In this document: positions 8,101-17,330 of the stretch, piece by piece
How the letters are laid out: every line of letters starts with the position of its first letter
Position numbering within the stretch: the stretch's first letter is position 1
Assembly: GCF_963548695.1 (NCBI RefSeq)
Contig: NZ_CAUUWA010000020.1
Coordinates: 1-40,478 of the forward strand
Source of the DNA: an uncultured Fretibacterium sp.
GTDB taxonomy: Bacteria > Synergistota > Synergistia > Synergistales > Aminobacteriaceae
Length of the DNA stretch: 40,478 nt
Direction: 5' to 3'
The notes under the pieces: generated by a model
Told to the model about the DNA's origin: nothing
What the model saw: the letters and a program-made list of their open reading frames with translations, nothing else
Database searches by the model: none
Translations under genes and position numbers: made by a program

Positions 8101-9117
8101 TTTGAAGGAGTAAGCGGAGGCGTACATCCTCAGGGACTCCTCCGAGGCCCCCTTTATCCGGAGCAGTTCCCGTTCCTCCAGGGTGATCACGAAGAGGATG
8201 CGGTAGATCAGGCGCAGCAGCTCGGCGTAAAAGTCCCGCGCGCTGACCGTCCCCACGGAGAGTGCGGCGCGGAGCGCCACGTTGTCCGGGTGCGACAGAA
8301 ACCCGTTGCCCAGACAGAGGAGCGCCCGGCTCACGCCGTCCCGAAGGTTTTCCCGGACGCGCGCCCCCTCCTCCCTGCCCCTCTCGCGCCAGCGCTCCCA
8401 GACGGGGGACGTCCCGTCCGCAAGGCCGGAACGGCTGTAATGGAGGACGAGCCACAGGGCCTTGAAGTCCGGATAACGCACCTCCTCCATGATGCGCTCC
8501 AGGTCGAACTCCAGAAAGCAGGGGCGCGTCAGGGAACGGGAGCTCCTCAAGAGGCGAAGGCTCCTCCCGTTCACGGCGACGCCCCACCGCGCCGCCTCAC
8601 ATGCGTTCAGAAATTCCTGGAGCATCTGGAAGGGCGTCTTCCTCCGGCCTCCTCCCTCGACGCCGAAGTCGCGGGAAAAAGCGTCAAGGGCGCTCCCGTA
8701 GGGGGCGACCGCCGCGGGCAGCCTGCCGTCAATGCCGTCGAGCAGGAGGGGGACGGGATAGCGCATCCCGGAGAGTGTGATCGGGCCGTTGGCCTCACGG
8801 ACATTCGGGTATCCCAGGACGTCCCTGAAGAAGTCGCGGACGTAGCGGCGGGTCCGGACCCCGGAGTCGGCCGCGTCCTTGCCGAAGGACGCGGAGAACT
8901 CCGCCCATTGGGCCTTCGCGATGTGGAAGGCACGACCGTACTCGCTGGAGAGCTGCAGTCCTTTGGGCACGGCATAATCCTCCCGGCTCTGAAAAGGCCC
9001 GTCGCCCAGACAGATCTTTTCGAGGAGGTCGGGCGTGAAAAGCGCCCCCTCGAGCCGGATCGTATCGAAGACCAGGGGATGGAGGGATGGTGTGGAGCCG
9101 TTTCTCCGCCGGGACAT
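5116..9117 (-). CDS. Eco57I-type N6-adenine DNA methyltransferase of a DISARM-like system (1333 aa)
   Basis: Predicted S-adenosylmethionine-dependent adenine methylase. Motif I is DPSCGSGHFL at about residues 517-526, followed by 'YGVDLNPLAVELARFALWL'. The catalytic NPPW is at about 786-789. The N-terminal ~400 residues contain 'LNACEAARWGVAVNGRSLRLLR' and 'LEFDLERIM', a layout shared with Eco57I/type IIG-like and DrmMI-like enzymes. I see no intact PD-(D/E)xK nuclease motif, so it is probably a methylase only. The C-terminal ~350 residues resemble a target-recognition region. A four-unit, 9-nt tandem repeat (6256-6291) inserts EQDEQNEQNEQK in the methylase half. The start ATG overlaps the stop of the helicase upstream (TGATG). 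By analogy with DISARM it would mark host DNA as self. Confidence 0.85.
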   Translation of the reverse strand: MSRRRNGSTPSLHPLVFDTIRLEGALFTPDLLEKICLGDGPFQSREDYAVPKGLQLSSEYGRAFHIAKAQWAEFSASFGKDAADSGVRTRRYVRDFFRDVLGYPNVREANGPITLSGMRYPVPLLLDGIDGRLPAAVAPYGSALDAFSRDFGVEGGGRRKTPFQMLQEFLNACEAARWGVAVNGRSLRLLRSSRSLTRPCFLEFDLERIMEEVRYPDFKALWLVLHYSRSGLADGTSPVWERWRERGREEGARVRENLRDGVSRALLCLGNGFLSHPDNVALRAALSVGTVSARDFYAELLRLIYRILFVITLEERELLRIKGASEESLRMYASAYSFKRLRDRSLRGVESHRPSDLWYAVRVVFRGLAFGEPRLALPQLGGLFSVEQCPRLDTASLSNRDLLLAVRGLRWAETGGGLTPVDYRNMGPEELGSVYESLLEYEPKVELHAPDGRKFQLPGLGTEEASVGNARKTTGSYYTPDSLVGALVKSALEPVMERIVRENPSRPAEALMEMSVIDPSCGSGHFLLAAARRIAERVTALSSADGAVGPEAYRGVLRDVVARCIYGVDLNPLAVELARFALWLEGYEPGRSLAFVDHHIKCGNALLGLLDADPVCRGIPQDAFTPLSGDDKALCSALKKENKAALKRIEGIDGGQGMLFDGRLWHTWFERGHRIDAMPDGTLDEVERKRSEYEAERGLRRISTLGTAANLYVGAFLVPREGKERRSPTSSALYALLEGMLDEPELSTRIEAARLACTEASVFHWFVEFPEVMGGDQGGFDCVLGNPPWEVSQLSEEEFFASRDPNIAALAGNERKKAIAALEDKNPPLWNVYLGAKRNFESSNQFCRSTERFSLTATGKLNTYALFAETMSRILAPRGRAGLIVPTGIATDDSTKAFFSALVRCGRLASLYDFENREKIFPGIDSRIKFCLLTIGAAEGQGEQDEQNEQNEQKNAEFAFFLTDAGQLEERDRRFALTGRDFAAINPNTGTCPVFRSRRDAALTRAVYARVPVLIREARDGEPEANPWGVVLRQGLFNMTSDSHLFEPSGGPGFLPLYEAKMIHQFDHRWAGYVAEVGEPVCCDVPEERKNDPGFAVIPRYWVSEREVLERLARATGLDPEADDAELRARCPRWLMGWRDICRATDERTVIASVLPRAGVGDTLLLMFPGHYRHFLYAGLLADQNSLVHDFIARQKIGGTHLKYHVKKQICVLPPDAYTSSDVAFILPRVLELTYTSHALRPWAEDICPEYSGGPFPFDPDRRAVLRAELDAYYARLYRLTRDDLRYILDPHDVMGPDYPSETFRVLRDGELARFGEYRTRRLVLESWDRLNS

Positions 9118-11945
9118 CAGAGCGCCCCCTCGTCCGGCAGCAGGACATAGGCGCCCAGCAGATCGACGGGCAGACAGGCGCTGACCTCATAACGGCCCGA
9201 GTCGTTGGCGGCGTCCTTCAGGCGGACGTGATCCTCGCGCAGCGCCTCAGCTCTCAAGACGGCTATTGCCTCCACCCTGTCCCGCACCGCCTCCCAGAAT
9301 TCCAAAGCCTCCTCGAGGCTACGTCGGATACGGCTCTCTCCCGCATTCGCGGAGGGGACGACCTCCAGAAGCCGCGACGCGCGTTCCGGCGGCAGCTCAC
9401 GGGGCGGATGAACCCCCTCGAAGGCGAGCGTCACCGTCTCCTCGGCCATCATGACGTGCGTCTTTCCCCGACGCATCGCCGTCAGCTGATGGCGGAGCCG
9501 CAGCACATACACACGCGTCACCCTTTCGACATCGCGGGTGACGGTCACCGCGCAGCGCGCGGCCAGCTCCCTCTTTCCCGGTTCGCCGCCCAACGCCCCC
9601 TCCAGCAGCTCATCGGCCAGCAGGGTCGCAATCGGATGGCTCCGATGCACGTGTACGGCGTCAGGAGCCGGAGGGCTCCTGAAGTCTATAAGACAGCCAC
9701 TGCGAACACGGTACGCCTCAAGCCTCTCGACAAGGGATCGGGGCAGCCCGACAGTGTTCAGGCGACGGACTCCGTCCGCCCCCTTATTCTCCAGGGGCGC
9801 TCCCAGCCGTGCCAGAGCCCGGCAAACGAACCGCTCCACATCCTCCGGGGCCCCAAGCGCCTGCTGTTCCCGACGCCATTCGGGAAGCACGTCCTCCGGG
9901 CTCAGGGAACGCTGGGCGAAGATCGTGCGGTTGGCCCTCATCTTCCCCACGGCATTCTGCCATTGTTCCTCGACCTGCAAGAGCTCCGGGGTCTCCGGGC
10001 CAAAGTCAAAAGTCAGCTGTTCCGCCCCCTCTTTCCCCTTTTTCCCCTCTTTTTTGCCCTGCTCCCCCAGCCCCTTCAGGATGGCCGCCCTCACCAACGC
10101 CTGCTGAACCCGGGCGCCCTCGTCCGGGAGCGGAACCAGAATACCCAATTCCCGCCGGATCGTCTCCGCCTTTCGGAGGATGACCTTCAAAATCAGCCCA
10201 TCCACAGGGTTATTCTCCCCGTAGATCATGGAACAGCGCACCTCTCGCGCCTTCTGTCCAAAGCGGTCGATGCGTCCTTCCCTCTGCTCATGCCGGGTGG
10301 GGTTCCAGGCCAGATCGTAGTGAACGACGGCGTTAAAATAATCCTGGAGATTGATGCCCTCCGAGAGACAGTCCGTGGCCACCAGGATACGCGCCGTGCT
10401 CTCCGCCAGTTCGGCGACGCGCTCCATGCGCTCCTCCGCCTGGAGCTCTCCGGTAACGGCACGGATCTCCACGCCCTGGAAGAGGGGGCGGAGGAGATCC
10501 GCCACATAGTTCGCGGTGGCGATGTACCGGCAGAAGACGACCGGATGGAACCCCTCCTCGAGCAGACGACGCAGGTGCTCCGCCAACGCCGTGAACTTGG
10601 GATCCTTCATCCCCTTGAGGCTGCGCGCCTCGCGGATCAGGCGCTGGAGCCGCCGCTTATCCTCCTCGCTGCCCTCGAACCCCGCGGGGGGCTCAAGATC
10701 GGAGGGGGCGAGGCCGTCGGGCTCCCCGTCAAAGAGCGACAGCTCGCCCTCCCCGCCGTCTTCGGCGGCGGACAGCCCCTCCAACTTGGTCATCAAAGCT
10801 TTTTCCGCCGCGGCCGGAGAGGAGGAGACACACCGCAAAAGCGCCAATACGGCGAACCAAATCAGGGGAGCGCCCTGCCCTCCCTCGGCCCGGACGGCAA
10901 GGGACGCGCAATAGCGCCTCACGTTCTCAAAAAAACGCTCCCAGGCCCCGGAGAGACGATAGGTCCGTTCGGCCGTCATACGCGTGGGGAAGAAATTTTG
11001 ATCCCTCCACTCCTCGATGTCCTTTCTGCGGCGCTGGACGAAATACCGCGCAAGCCGTTCCCGAAGCCTTTGACGGTTTGCTCCGGCCTCTTTCAGAGCC
11101 GAAAAATCCCTGTTCAGCAAAGAAAGCAGGTTGTAAAAGGCGTCATCGTCCCCGCTATGCGGCGTGGCCGTCAACAAGAGCAAGTGGCGCGTTTCGTCGC
11201 CGGCGAGCTTCTGCAGAAGCTCGAAGCGAAGCTGCTGTCCCCGCCCCCGCAGGGTACAGGTGTGGGCCTCATCGACCACCACGCACTCGGGCGCCCTATG
11301 CAGGAAGTTGTCCCTGTGCCGGTCGGTTTTGATGTAGTCCAGGCTGACCACCATGAAGGGGTAATGGTCGAACAACGCCCCATGAGGGACCGACCGCTCA
11401 AGCCGCGCGGCGTTCGAGGCGGTGAGGCCCTCCGCCCCGATGTTGAAACGTTCCTGAAGTTCCCTGACCCACTGATCCACCAGATGGGGCGGGCAGAGTA
11501 CCGCGCACCGCGCGATCTCGCCCCTGTCCAGCAGCTCCCGGACGATCAGTCCCGCCTCGATCGTCTTGCCGACGCCCACGTCGTCAGCGATGAGCATTCG
11601 GGTAACCTTCTGCTTCAAGGCCATCATCAGGGGAACGAGCTGATAGGCGCGGGGTTCGACCGCCACGTTTCCCAGCGACCGGAAGGGGCCCGCCCCCGTG
11701 CGAAGCTTCAGCACCGAAGCATCGCGCAGCAGCCGGGCGCCGTCATGGGATCCGGCCCATCGGGGATCCGGAGGAGGGAAGAGCGCGGATTTCGGACTCT
11801 CCAGCTCCAGGGAAGCGTAGAGCATCGTCGTGTCCTCGCCGGAACCTCCAAACGGACGCAGCTTTAACAGGTCTCCCTCGGAGCCAGGCAGCACCACCCA
11901 TTCCCTGTCTCGAGCACGCACCAAAGAGCCCGCGTGAAAGTTCAC
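9117..11945 (-). CDS. SNF2/HepA-type helicase, DrmD-like (942 aa)
   Basis: Superfamily 2 helicase. The Walker A-type motif is ADDVGVGKT (about residues 120-128), DEAH about 225-228, LLTATPHSG about 257-265, and the C-lobe carries 'ATDCLSEGINLQDY' and the arginine-finger motif 'QREGRIDRFGQ'. This arrangement is typical of HepA/RapA-like SNF2 proteins and of DrmD in class 1 DISARM. I chose the GTG at 11945, which has GGGGGGA 6 nt upstream and overlaps the preceding stop as GTGA; an ATG at 11960 would add five residues. The C-terminal ~350 residues carry no named motif. A Lys/Gly/Glu-rich stretch (about 10025-10070) looks like a slippage-derived linker. It presumably translocates on or remodels foreign DNA together with the large helicase next to it. 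Confidence 0.85.
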   Translation of the reverse strand: MNFHAGSLVRARDREWVVLPGSEGDLLKLRPFGGSGEDTTMLYASLELESPKSALFPPPDPRWAGSHDGARLLRDASVLKLRTGAGPFRSLGNVAVEPRAYQLVPLMMALKQKVTRMLIADDVGVGKTIEAGLIVRELLDRGEIARCAVLCPPHLVDQWVRELQERFNIGAEGLTASNAARLERSVPHGALFDHYPFMVVSLDYIKTDRHRDNFLHRAPECVVVDEAHTCTLRGRGQQLRFELLQKLAGDETRHLLLLTATPHSGDDDAFYNLLSLLNRDFSALKEAGANRQRLRERLARYFVQRRRKDIEEWRDQNFFPTRMTAERTYRLSGAWERFFENVRRYCASLAVRAEGGQGAPLIWFAVLALLRCVSSSPAAAEKALMTKLEGLSAAEDGGEGELSLFDGEPDGLAPSDLEPPAGFEGSEEDKRRLQRLIREARSLKGMKDPKFTALAEHLRRLLEEGFHPVVFCRYIATANYVADLLRPLFQGVEIRAVTGELQAEERMERVAELAESTARILVATDCLSEGINLQDYFNAVVHYDLAWNPTRHEQREGRIDRFGQKAREVRCSMIYGENNPVDGLILKVILRKAETIRRELGILVPLPDEGARVQQALVRAAILKGLGEQGKKEGKKGKEGAEQLTFDFGPETPELLQVEEQWQNAVGKMRANRTIFAQRSLSPEDVLPEWRREQQALGAPEDVERFVCRALARLGAPLENKGADGVRRLNTVGLPRSLVERLEAYRVRSGCLIDFRSPPAPDAVHVHRSHPIATLLADELLEGALGGEPGKRELAARCAVTVTRDVERVTRVYVLRLRHQLTAMRRGKTHVMMAEETVTLAFEGVHPPRELPPERASRLLEVVPSANAGESRIRRSLEEALEFWEAVRDRVEAIAVLRAEALREDHVRLKDAANDSGRYEVSACLPVDLLGAYVLLPDEGAL

Positions 11946-14900
11946 AGATCTTCCCCCCATCCGTCCCCATCCCTCGCGAAGAAAATCTCCCGATGGAGGC
12001 GCAGCGTCTCAAGCCATTCCCGCTCCTCACCGGGAAAGACGACGACGCGCAGCCCCCTGTCCGCCAGGTAATCCAGAACCTCGTCCTCAGGCTTTTCAAA
12101 AAATATCATGGCTCCGGCGCTCTTGTAGCAGGCGTCCACAATCGCCCTGCCCCGCATGATCTCCCTCGAGGTCTCGTCCGGCCTGTTGCCGCCGTGGACT
12201 TGCAGCAGCTCCAGCCACCGGGAGAGGCGCGTCTCCTCCGAGACCGGCTCTTTCCCGCCCCTCACGACGCACGGCAAGACCTGAGAATTTGCGAGAGCGG
12301 CCAGGAACTCCAGCGCTTCGGAGTCGTGCCGGTCGATCAGCCTGTGTTCCGGTTGGTTGTAATACGACAGAAGGCAGCTGTAACAGCCCGCCACACAGGG
12401 CAGGGTCTCCGATTCCGACTCGCCCAGTTCCTCCGGGGAAAACGCCCCATCAGGAACCGCGTAGTGCATCATCGCGAGGGCCTTTCGGGCCACCCCGGCG
12501 AGGAGCCCCTTCTCGCCGCACAGACGCTGCAGGACGCCGGCGCCGCCCTCGGCGGACTCGTAGAAGAGGAAGAGCTTTCGATCAAAGGCGCTGGGGAGGG
12601 GTTCGACCGCAAGCTCGGCGTTCTCGATTTGAAAAAAGCGTTCCATCCCAACGGCCAGCGCAGATTGAATGGTGGCAAAGGCCCTTTCGGAAAGCGGCTT
12701 TTCGGGCGTCAGCGTCACGATGTTTCTGTGATCCTCCACAAAGGGGACGATGCGCTGCGGCTGAACTTTTTCGTAGGCGGAGTCCTCCCCCGTCCTTTCC
12801 GCCTCCGTGTCGTCGGGATCGCCCTCCCGGTTCCAGTAGCCGCTCATGGGATTGATGAAAAAGCCGAACTGCTCCTTCTTCTTACGTCGCCTCCACCCCT
12901 TGTTGACACGCCACAGACAGGCTGACGGAGAGTAGGAAAGTCGGGCGATCGATGTCCCTTCACAGAGGACATCGGCCTCCAAAGCGTCGCGGGTGTGGCT
13001 GTACGTCGTCTGCAATTCGTAGCCCTGCCGCCGCCGCTCCTCGTCGTTCGCATTGATGCGCTCAACGGGAAACGTCTCGACGGTCTCCACGCGGTAGAGA
13101 TCGGCAATGCGTCCGTCGTCGGACAGAGCGGTTCCGCAATGGTCGCAGACATTTTGGATGGGTTCTTCCTTCAGGACGCTGCCGATGTGACAGTAACCGC
13201 AAGCAGGGCATATTCGCGCGGACACAGTGGCCAGCCGGCTGCTCGTCGAAACGGAATCCTCGGTTCCCACGTTCAGCTTCGCCCTCACCACCCTGAAGGC
13301 GTTTCCCTCGTGGTAGATCAAGCTGCGGGGCCCGAACTCCGACAAGGCCAGAAAACGCGGCCGCGTCACCATGCGTCCCTCGCCCGCCGCTCCCTGTCCG
13401 CCTTTACCGGCGGGAACCCACGCCATCAGGGGCAGACGGGGGAAATTGTAGCCCGGCAGGAAGCCCTGGTTTGCCAGATAGCGGTAGACGTAGAAGTCGG
13501 AGGTGGACGCGTTCTTCCCGGACGACTGCGAGGTCAGCAGATTCAGCTGGCTGACGGCGCTTCTGTGCCTCTGATTCGCGTCCGCCTTTTCCTGCTGCGA
13601 ACAGGCGTAGTTGTCCATGATCTCGCGGGCGAGGTCCCTTTGTCTTTCGGTGGCGGCAAGGAGGTCGCGCCATCGGTCAAAGGCCCTGTCGAACACCCTC
13701 GGGGCGTCCTCGATCACGCGCTCCTCCTCCCCCTGCCTGTACCACAGGGTCCTCTCCAGCTCAGGCCGGAGGGCCGACGCCATTCGACGCGCGACGGCCA
13801 GAGCCCTCTCCCGAGTCGTCTTCGCACGGCAGCACTCGGCCAAATCCGATTTAAGGGGGCGCGGATGCTTTCCGGACGCGTCGCCCAAATCGAGCAAACC
13901 GGCGATGGAGAAGCCCAGCCCGTATTCCATCGAGGCCAGCCAAACGGCATGAAGATGGCTCTCAAAGAGCTCCTGATTCGTCAGGTCGATGGATGGGGGG
14001 CGCACTATCCCCTGCACAATCTCCGTCTGATTCCTGAAGTACCACTGGTCATGCGGGCTCTGCGCCGCGCAGTAGGTGAGGATCAGCGCGGGCTGCCCGG
14101 AACGCCCGGCCCGTCCGCTGCGCTGGGCGTAGTTGGCCGGCGTAGGGGGGACGTTCCTCATATAGACGACGTTCAGCGCCGAGATATCCACCCCCAGCTC
14201 CATGGTCGGAGAACAGTAGAGCACCGGGAGCGGAAGAAACGTCCTGCCTTGATTTTCCTTCTCCCAATTCTTTTTGTCCCCGGGGCCGCAGCGGAAACGC
14301 CACTCCAAAAATTTGCGGGTATCGGGGGCCACCTGCGCCGTATGCTCGTGGGCCTCAAGGCTGAAGAGGCCGGCGCTGTCGCCCGACAGAAGTCTTTCCG
14401 CGGTGCTGCGGTAGAGGCTCTCGAAGTAAGGGTTGGCGTTTTTATCGCTCCTGGCACACACCCGCCACTCCAGGCAGGAGGGCTTCAGCCTGTAACCCTC
14501 AAGCTTTCCTTTGTTGATGGCGATTGTCTGCACGAAGCCGTACTTTGACGCCGCCTCGAGGGCGTCCAGGATCAGGCTTACTATCTCCGAACCCCCTTCC
14601 CCCCGCCAGGGGTCCTCCCCCCTGATCATCCGAACCAGGGCGGAACGCGGGCCGGCAAAGATAAAGTCCGAATCGGGCTGACCGCCTCCCTTCCGCGATA
14701 TCCTTTCAAAGGAGAGGATACGGGCCGGCTGGGTGATCTCCCCCTCCTCCAGAGACCAGGGCGACACCAGCTGTTCACTGGAATTGCGTTTGATGCTCTC
14801 GATCTTATCCCGGTTCAAATAGACGGAGTCGATGCACAGGTGCTGCCGCATGGTGTCGAAGATCTTTTTGTACAGGGTTCGGCGGATGTCCGGGCTGAGA

Positions 14901-17179
14901 TTCCTCAGGGCGGAGCGCGCAAAGGCATCCTCGTCGCGGCAGAAGTCCTCGAGGCTGACATAGCCGATCTCGATCATCTTCAGCTGCTCCAGGTTGGGGT
15001 AGTTGTAGCGCCATCCCTTCCTCTGGTCGTGGAGCAGGCGGTAGCCCAGAACGTTGCACAACGCCACCTTGGCCTTCTCCCGCTCCGAGACGTGAGCGTC
15101 GGGCACGCGCATATAGGCGGCCCGGATCGTCCAGTCATCCGATCCGAACCCCATCGCCTCGAAGACCGCGTCTGCCAAATCGTTCTCCGAAAGCCTGCCC
15201 CCGTTTTTCTCCAGCGCGCCCCAGAGCCCGGAGCGCAGCATCAACAAAAAGACGAAGTCGTTGAAGTGTCCCGCCTGCAGGGCTGCGTCCTGACGGTTAT
15301 CGACAAAACCCAGGATTTTTTTATTCTCGTCGTCCTCCCTCTGGAGCTCGTTCATCGCCGCAAGGGTCAGGATGGTGGAGGCCGACGAACGCCCCTCCCC
15401 GGAAAGCCCCGTAAGGCGGTTCGCGTCCCTGCCCTGGAGGCTGTAGGACACGCCGCAGTTGACGCAGTAGCCAAACTTCCCAGCCATATACCAGAACGGT
15501 TCACCGCCCCCGATCCTTCCGCGGGCGTCCAGGAGAACGCGCTCCGGAACCCTGCCCCTGCAGGAGCGTTTCAGCTTGGGCTCCTTGTCCCCCCTGTAAT
15601 CGAACCAGTCGTCGGGGAGGTCGTCCTTGCCCTGGTAGCGCTGGCTCTCGCGGAGCGGAGCGATAAAGCCATACGGAGCGTCCTCGCCTCCGCCTGCGAC
15701 GTCGTCGATCTCCCGCCGCTCAAAGCGGTCTCCGATACGTGTGACCGGGTGAAATTCCTGCCCGCACTCGCGGCAGAAATACGTGTGAAAGAGCGGGATA
15801 TCCTTATCCTCCCGATTCGGGGCATAGATCTGTTCGTCGAGGGTCACAACGCGCGTCCCGGCGGGCTCCAGAGTACAGGAGACCCTGCCGGGGCCGCTGA
15901 TGAATTGGTGAAGTTTGAACGCAAAAGGAGTCTTTCCCGACGGGGTTTTGAGCCGATGCACGGAGACGAGGAAGTCGCTTAAAATCTCCCGGGCCGCGTC
16001 GGGAGAGACCCCGGTATCCCGGGCCAAACGGGCCGCGGCCTCCGATAGGGTCAAAGGCGACGCCCGTTTTGCCCTCTGTTCCGATACGTCGATCCCCAGC
16101 GTCAGCTCCACCCAGACCGCCAGAGGATCGGAACAAAAATTTTCGTAGCTGTAGCTCCGATCATGCCAGGGCCTGTCCCCGCCGCACAGAAGCCGCTCCA
16201 GATCCTTCCGAACCGTTTCCACAGTCAGGGAGCTGTTTGTTACGCGCTCCAAGGCCTCCCCAATCACCTGGTCAGCCGTAATGCGGCATCCAAAAAGCCT
16301 GCTGGCCGACTCCTCTACGGATAAGCCGCCGCCGTCTCCATCGCCGTCGCCGAAATGGCTGGAACGCATGGTCGCGGAAGTTCCGATGCAGAGCACATTT
16401 GGCGCGTTCAGGTGTTCCCGCAGCCTCCGAACCAGCATGGCCACATCCGCGCCCTGTCGGCCTCTATAGGTGTGGAGTTCGTCCAGCACCAAAAAATTCA
16501 ACCCCTGGCAGTTCTTTACGATCGTACGGTCGCATTCGGCGTCGTATCGGGTCAGGATCAGCTCCAGCATCATAAAGTTGGTCAGCAGGATATCCGGGGG
16601 ACTGTCGGCAATCCTGAGCCGCTCCTCGTCGTCCTCCTGGCCGGTATAGCGCGCAAAGGTAAAAGCCCCGGGCATCATGCCCAGGTATTTTTTGAGCTCC
16701 TCCATTTGACTGTTCGCAAGGGCGTTCATCGGATAAATGACGATAGCGCTGGTTTTGCCCCGGATTCCCCTGGCCCTGTTTTTCAGAACTCTATCGACAA
16801 TGGGGATGAAAAACGCCAGCGATTTCCCGGAACCCGTTCCGGTGGTGACAATGAAGCTCTTTCCTTTACCGGCGGCGTCAATTGCCTCGACCTGATGCTG
16901 ATAAAGCATCAAAGGACTGCTACCCCCGCCCCCATCATCGCGGCAAAAGATCCTGGCGCAATCGGGATGCAGCGCGCCCCTCGCGACCATCTCCTCTACG
17001 GTCTCCGCGTTTTTGTAGTGAGGGTTGAGCTGCAGCATCGCCTCGGGCCAATAGCGTCCCTTCTCATACTCTTTGTCGACGGCCTCTCGGATGTCCGCCG
17101 CGGCTATTTTTGAAAAACTTTTCGAGAAGTCCGCGTAAGTTTTGACGATGTCCTTTCTGAGATCAAAAACGCTCCGCAC
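11942..17179 (-). CDS. Large DEAD/DEAH-box helicase with C-terminal DUF1998 domain (DrmA/DrmB- or DruE-like, 1745 aa)
   Basis: The N-terminal helicase core has TTGTGSGKS (about residues 112-120), PMNALANSQ, DELH (about 233-236) and GTSAT (about 266-270). The C-lobe has 'PTMELGVDIS' and 'QRSGRAGRSGQPAL'. Two zinc-ribbon-like pairs, CRECG and CVNCG, lie between the lobes. The C-terminal region has the DUF1998 signature: 'YESAEGGAGVLQRLC' and then CVAGCYSCLLSY, which ends in a Cys cluster. In DISARM the helicase (DrmA) and the DUF1998 protein (DrmB) are separate; here both are in one chain, as in DruE of Druantia. GGAGG lies 8 nt before a GTG at 17179, which I prefer over the GTG at 17188 that overlaps it. 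It is the first gene of a three-gene operon. Confidence 0.85.
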   Translation of the reverse strand: MRSVFDLRKDIVKTYADFSKSFSKIAAADIREAVDKEYEKGRYWPEAMLQLNPHYKNAETVEEMVARGALHPDCARIFCRDDGGGGSSPLMLYQHQVEAIDAAGKGKSFIVTTGTGSGKSLAFFIPIVDRVLKNRARGIRGKTSAIVIYPMNALANSQMEELKKYLGMMPGAFTFARYTGQEDDEERLRIADSPPDILLTNFMMLELILTRYDAECDRTIVKNCQGLNFLVLDELHTYRGRQGADVAMLVRRLREHLNAPNVLCIGTSATMRSSHFGDGDGDGGGLSVEESASRLFGCRITADQVIGEALERVTNSSLTVETVRKDLERLLCGGDRPWHDRSYSYENFCSDPLAVWVELTLGIDVSEQRAKRASPLTLSEAAARLARDTGVSPDAAREILSDFLVSVHRLKTPSGKTPFAFKLHQFISGPGRVSCTLEPAGTRVVTLDEQIYAPNREDKDIPLFHTYFCRECGQEFHPVTRIGDRFERREIDDVAGGGEDAPYGFIAPLRESQRYQGKDDLPDDWFDYRGDKEPKLKRSCRGRVPERVLLDARGRIGGGEPFWYMAGKFGYCVNCGVSYSLQGRDANRLTGLSGEGRSSASTILTLAAMNELQREDDENKKILGFVDNRQDAALQAGHFNDFVFLLMLRSGLWGALEKNGGRLSENDLADAVFEAMGFGSDDWTIRAAYMRVPDAHVSEREKAKVALCNVLGYRLLHDQRKGWRYNYPNLEQLKMIEIGYVSLEDFCRDEDAFARSALRNLSPDIRRTLYKKIFDTMRQHLCIDSVYLNRDKIESIKRNSSEQLVSPWSLEEGEITQPARILSFERISRKGGGQPDSDFIFAGPRSALVRMIRGEDPWRGEGGSEIVSLILDALEAASKYGFVQTIAINKGKLEGYRLKPSCLEWRVCARSDKNANPYFESLYRSTAERLLSGDSAGLFSLEAHEHTAQVAPDTRKFLEWRFRCGPGDKKNWEKENQGRTFLPLPVLYCSPTMELGVDISALNVVYMRNVPPTPANYAQRSGRAGRSGQPALILTYCAAQSPHDQWYFRNQTEIVQGIVRPPSIDLTNQELFESHLHAVWLASMEYGLGFSIAGLLDLGDASGKHPRPLKSDLAECCRAKTTRERALAVARRMASALRPELERTLWYRQGEEERVIEDAPRVFDRAFDRWRDLLAATERQRDLAREIMDNYACSQQEKADANQRHRSAVSQLNLLTSQSSGKNASTSDFYVYRYLANQGFLPGYNFPRLPLMAWVPAGKGGQGAAGEGRMVTRPRFLALSEFGPRSLIYHEGNAFRVVRAKLNVGTEDSVSTSSRLATVSARICPACGYCHIGSVLKEEPIQNVCDHCGTALSDDGRIADLYRVETVETFPVERINANDEERRRQGYELQTTYSHTRDALEADVLCEGTSIARLSYSPSACLWRVNKGWRRRKKKEQFGFFINPMSGYWNREGDPDDTEAERTGEDSAYEKVQPQRIVPFVEDHRNIVTLTPEKPLSERAFATIQSALAVGMERFFQIENAELAVEPLPSAFDRKLFLFYESAEGGAGVLQRLCGEKGLLAGVARKALAMMHYAVPDGAFSPEELGESESETLPCVAGCYSCLLSYYNQPEHRLIDRHDSEALEFLAALANSQVLPCVVRGGKEPVSEETRLSRWLELLQVHGGNRPDETSREIMRGRAIVDACYKSAGAMIFFEKPEDEVLDYLADRGLRVVVFPGEEREWLETLRLHREIFFARDGDGWGEDL

Positions 17180-17223
17180 TGCCGGCACCTCCGCGAAGGG
17201 GTAATGTCTGAACGCATTGCTTC

Positions 17224-17238
17224 GAACCCCAAGGGTTC
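17224..17238. promoter_or_regulatory. Inverted repeat between promoter and defence operon start
   Basis: GAACCC-caa-GGGTTC is a perfect 6-bp dyad with a 3-nt spacer, placed between the -10 element at 17280-17285 and the helicase start at 17179. The position fits an operator for a repressor or a 5' hairpin. No regulator gene is present in the cassette. Confidence 0.45.
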
Positions 17239-17279
17239 AGCCTCTCTTTTCGGACGGAATGTTGGGTTTTGGTCTTCCA

Positions 17280-17285
17280 ATTATA
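17280..17285 (-). promoter_or_regulatory. -10 element (TATAAT) of the DISARM-like operon
   Basis: A consensus TATAAT on the minus strand lies about 100 nt upstream of the helicase start, within an AT-rich patch of otherwise GC-rich DNA. No good -35 hexamer was found 16-18 bp upstream. It lies between direct repeat C and the operon, so the cassette carries its own promoter. Confidence 0.5.
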
Positions 17286-17330
17286 CCCAAGGAAAAACTG
17301 ATTTTATCTGCAAGGCTTCCTTCCCCAGAG

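Noticed and set aside
9087..11867. 926-codon plus-strand frame opposite the SNF2 gene
   Set aside because: Mirrors the codon structure of the real gene on the other strand; no recognisable motif, while the minus frame has all helicase motifs.
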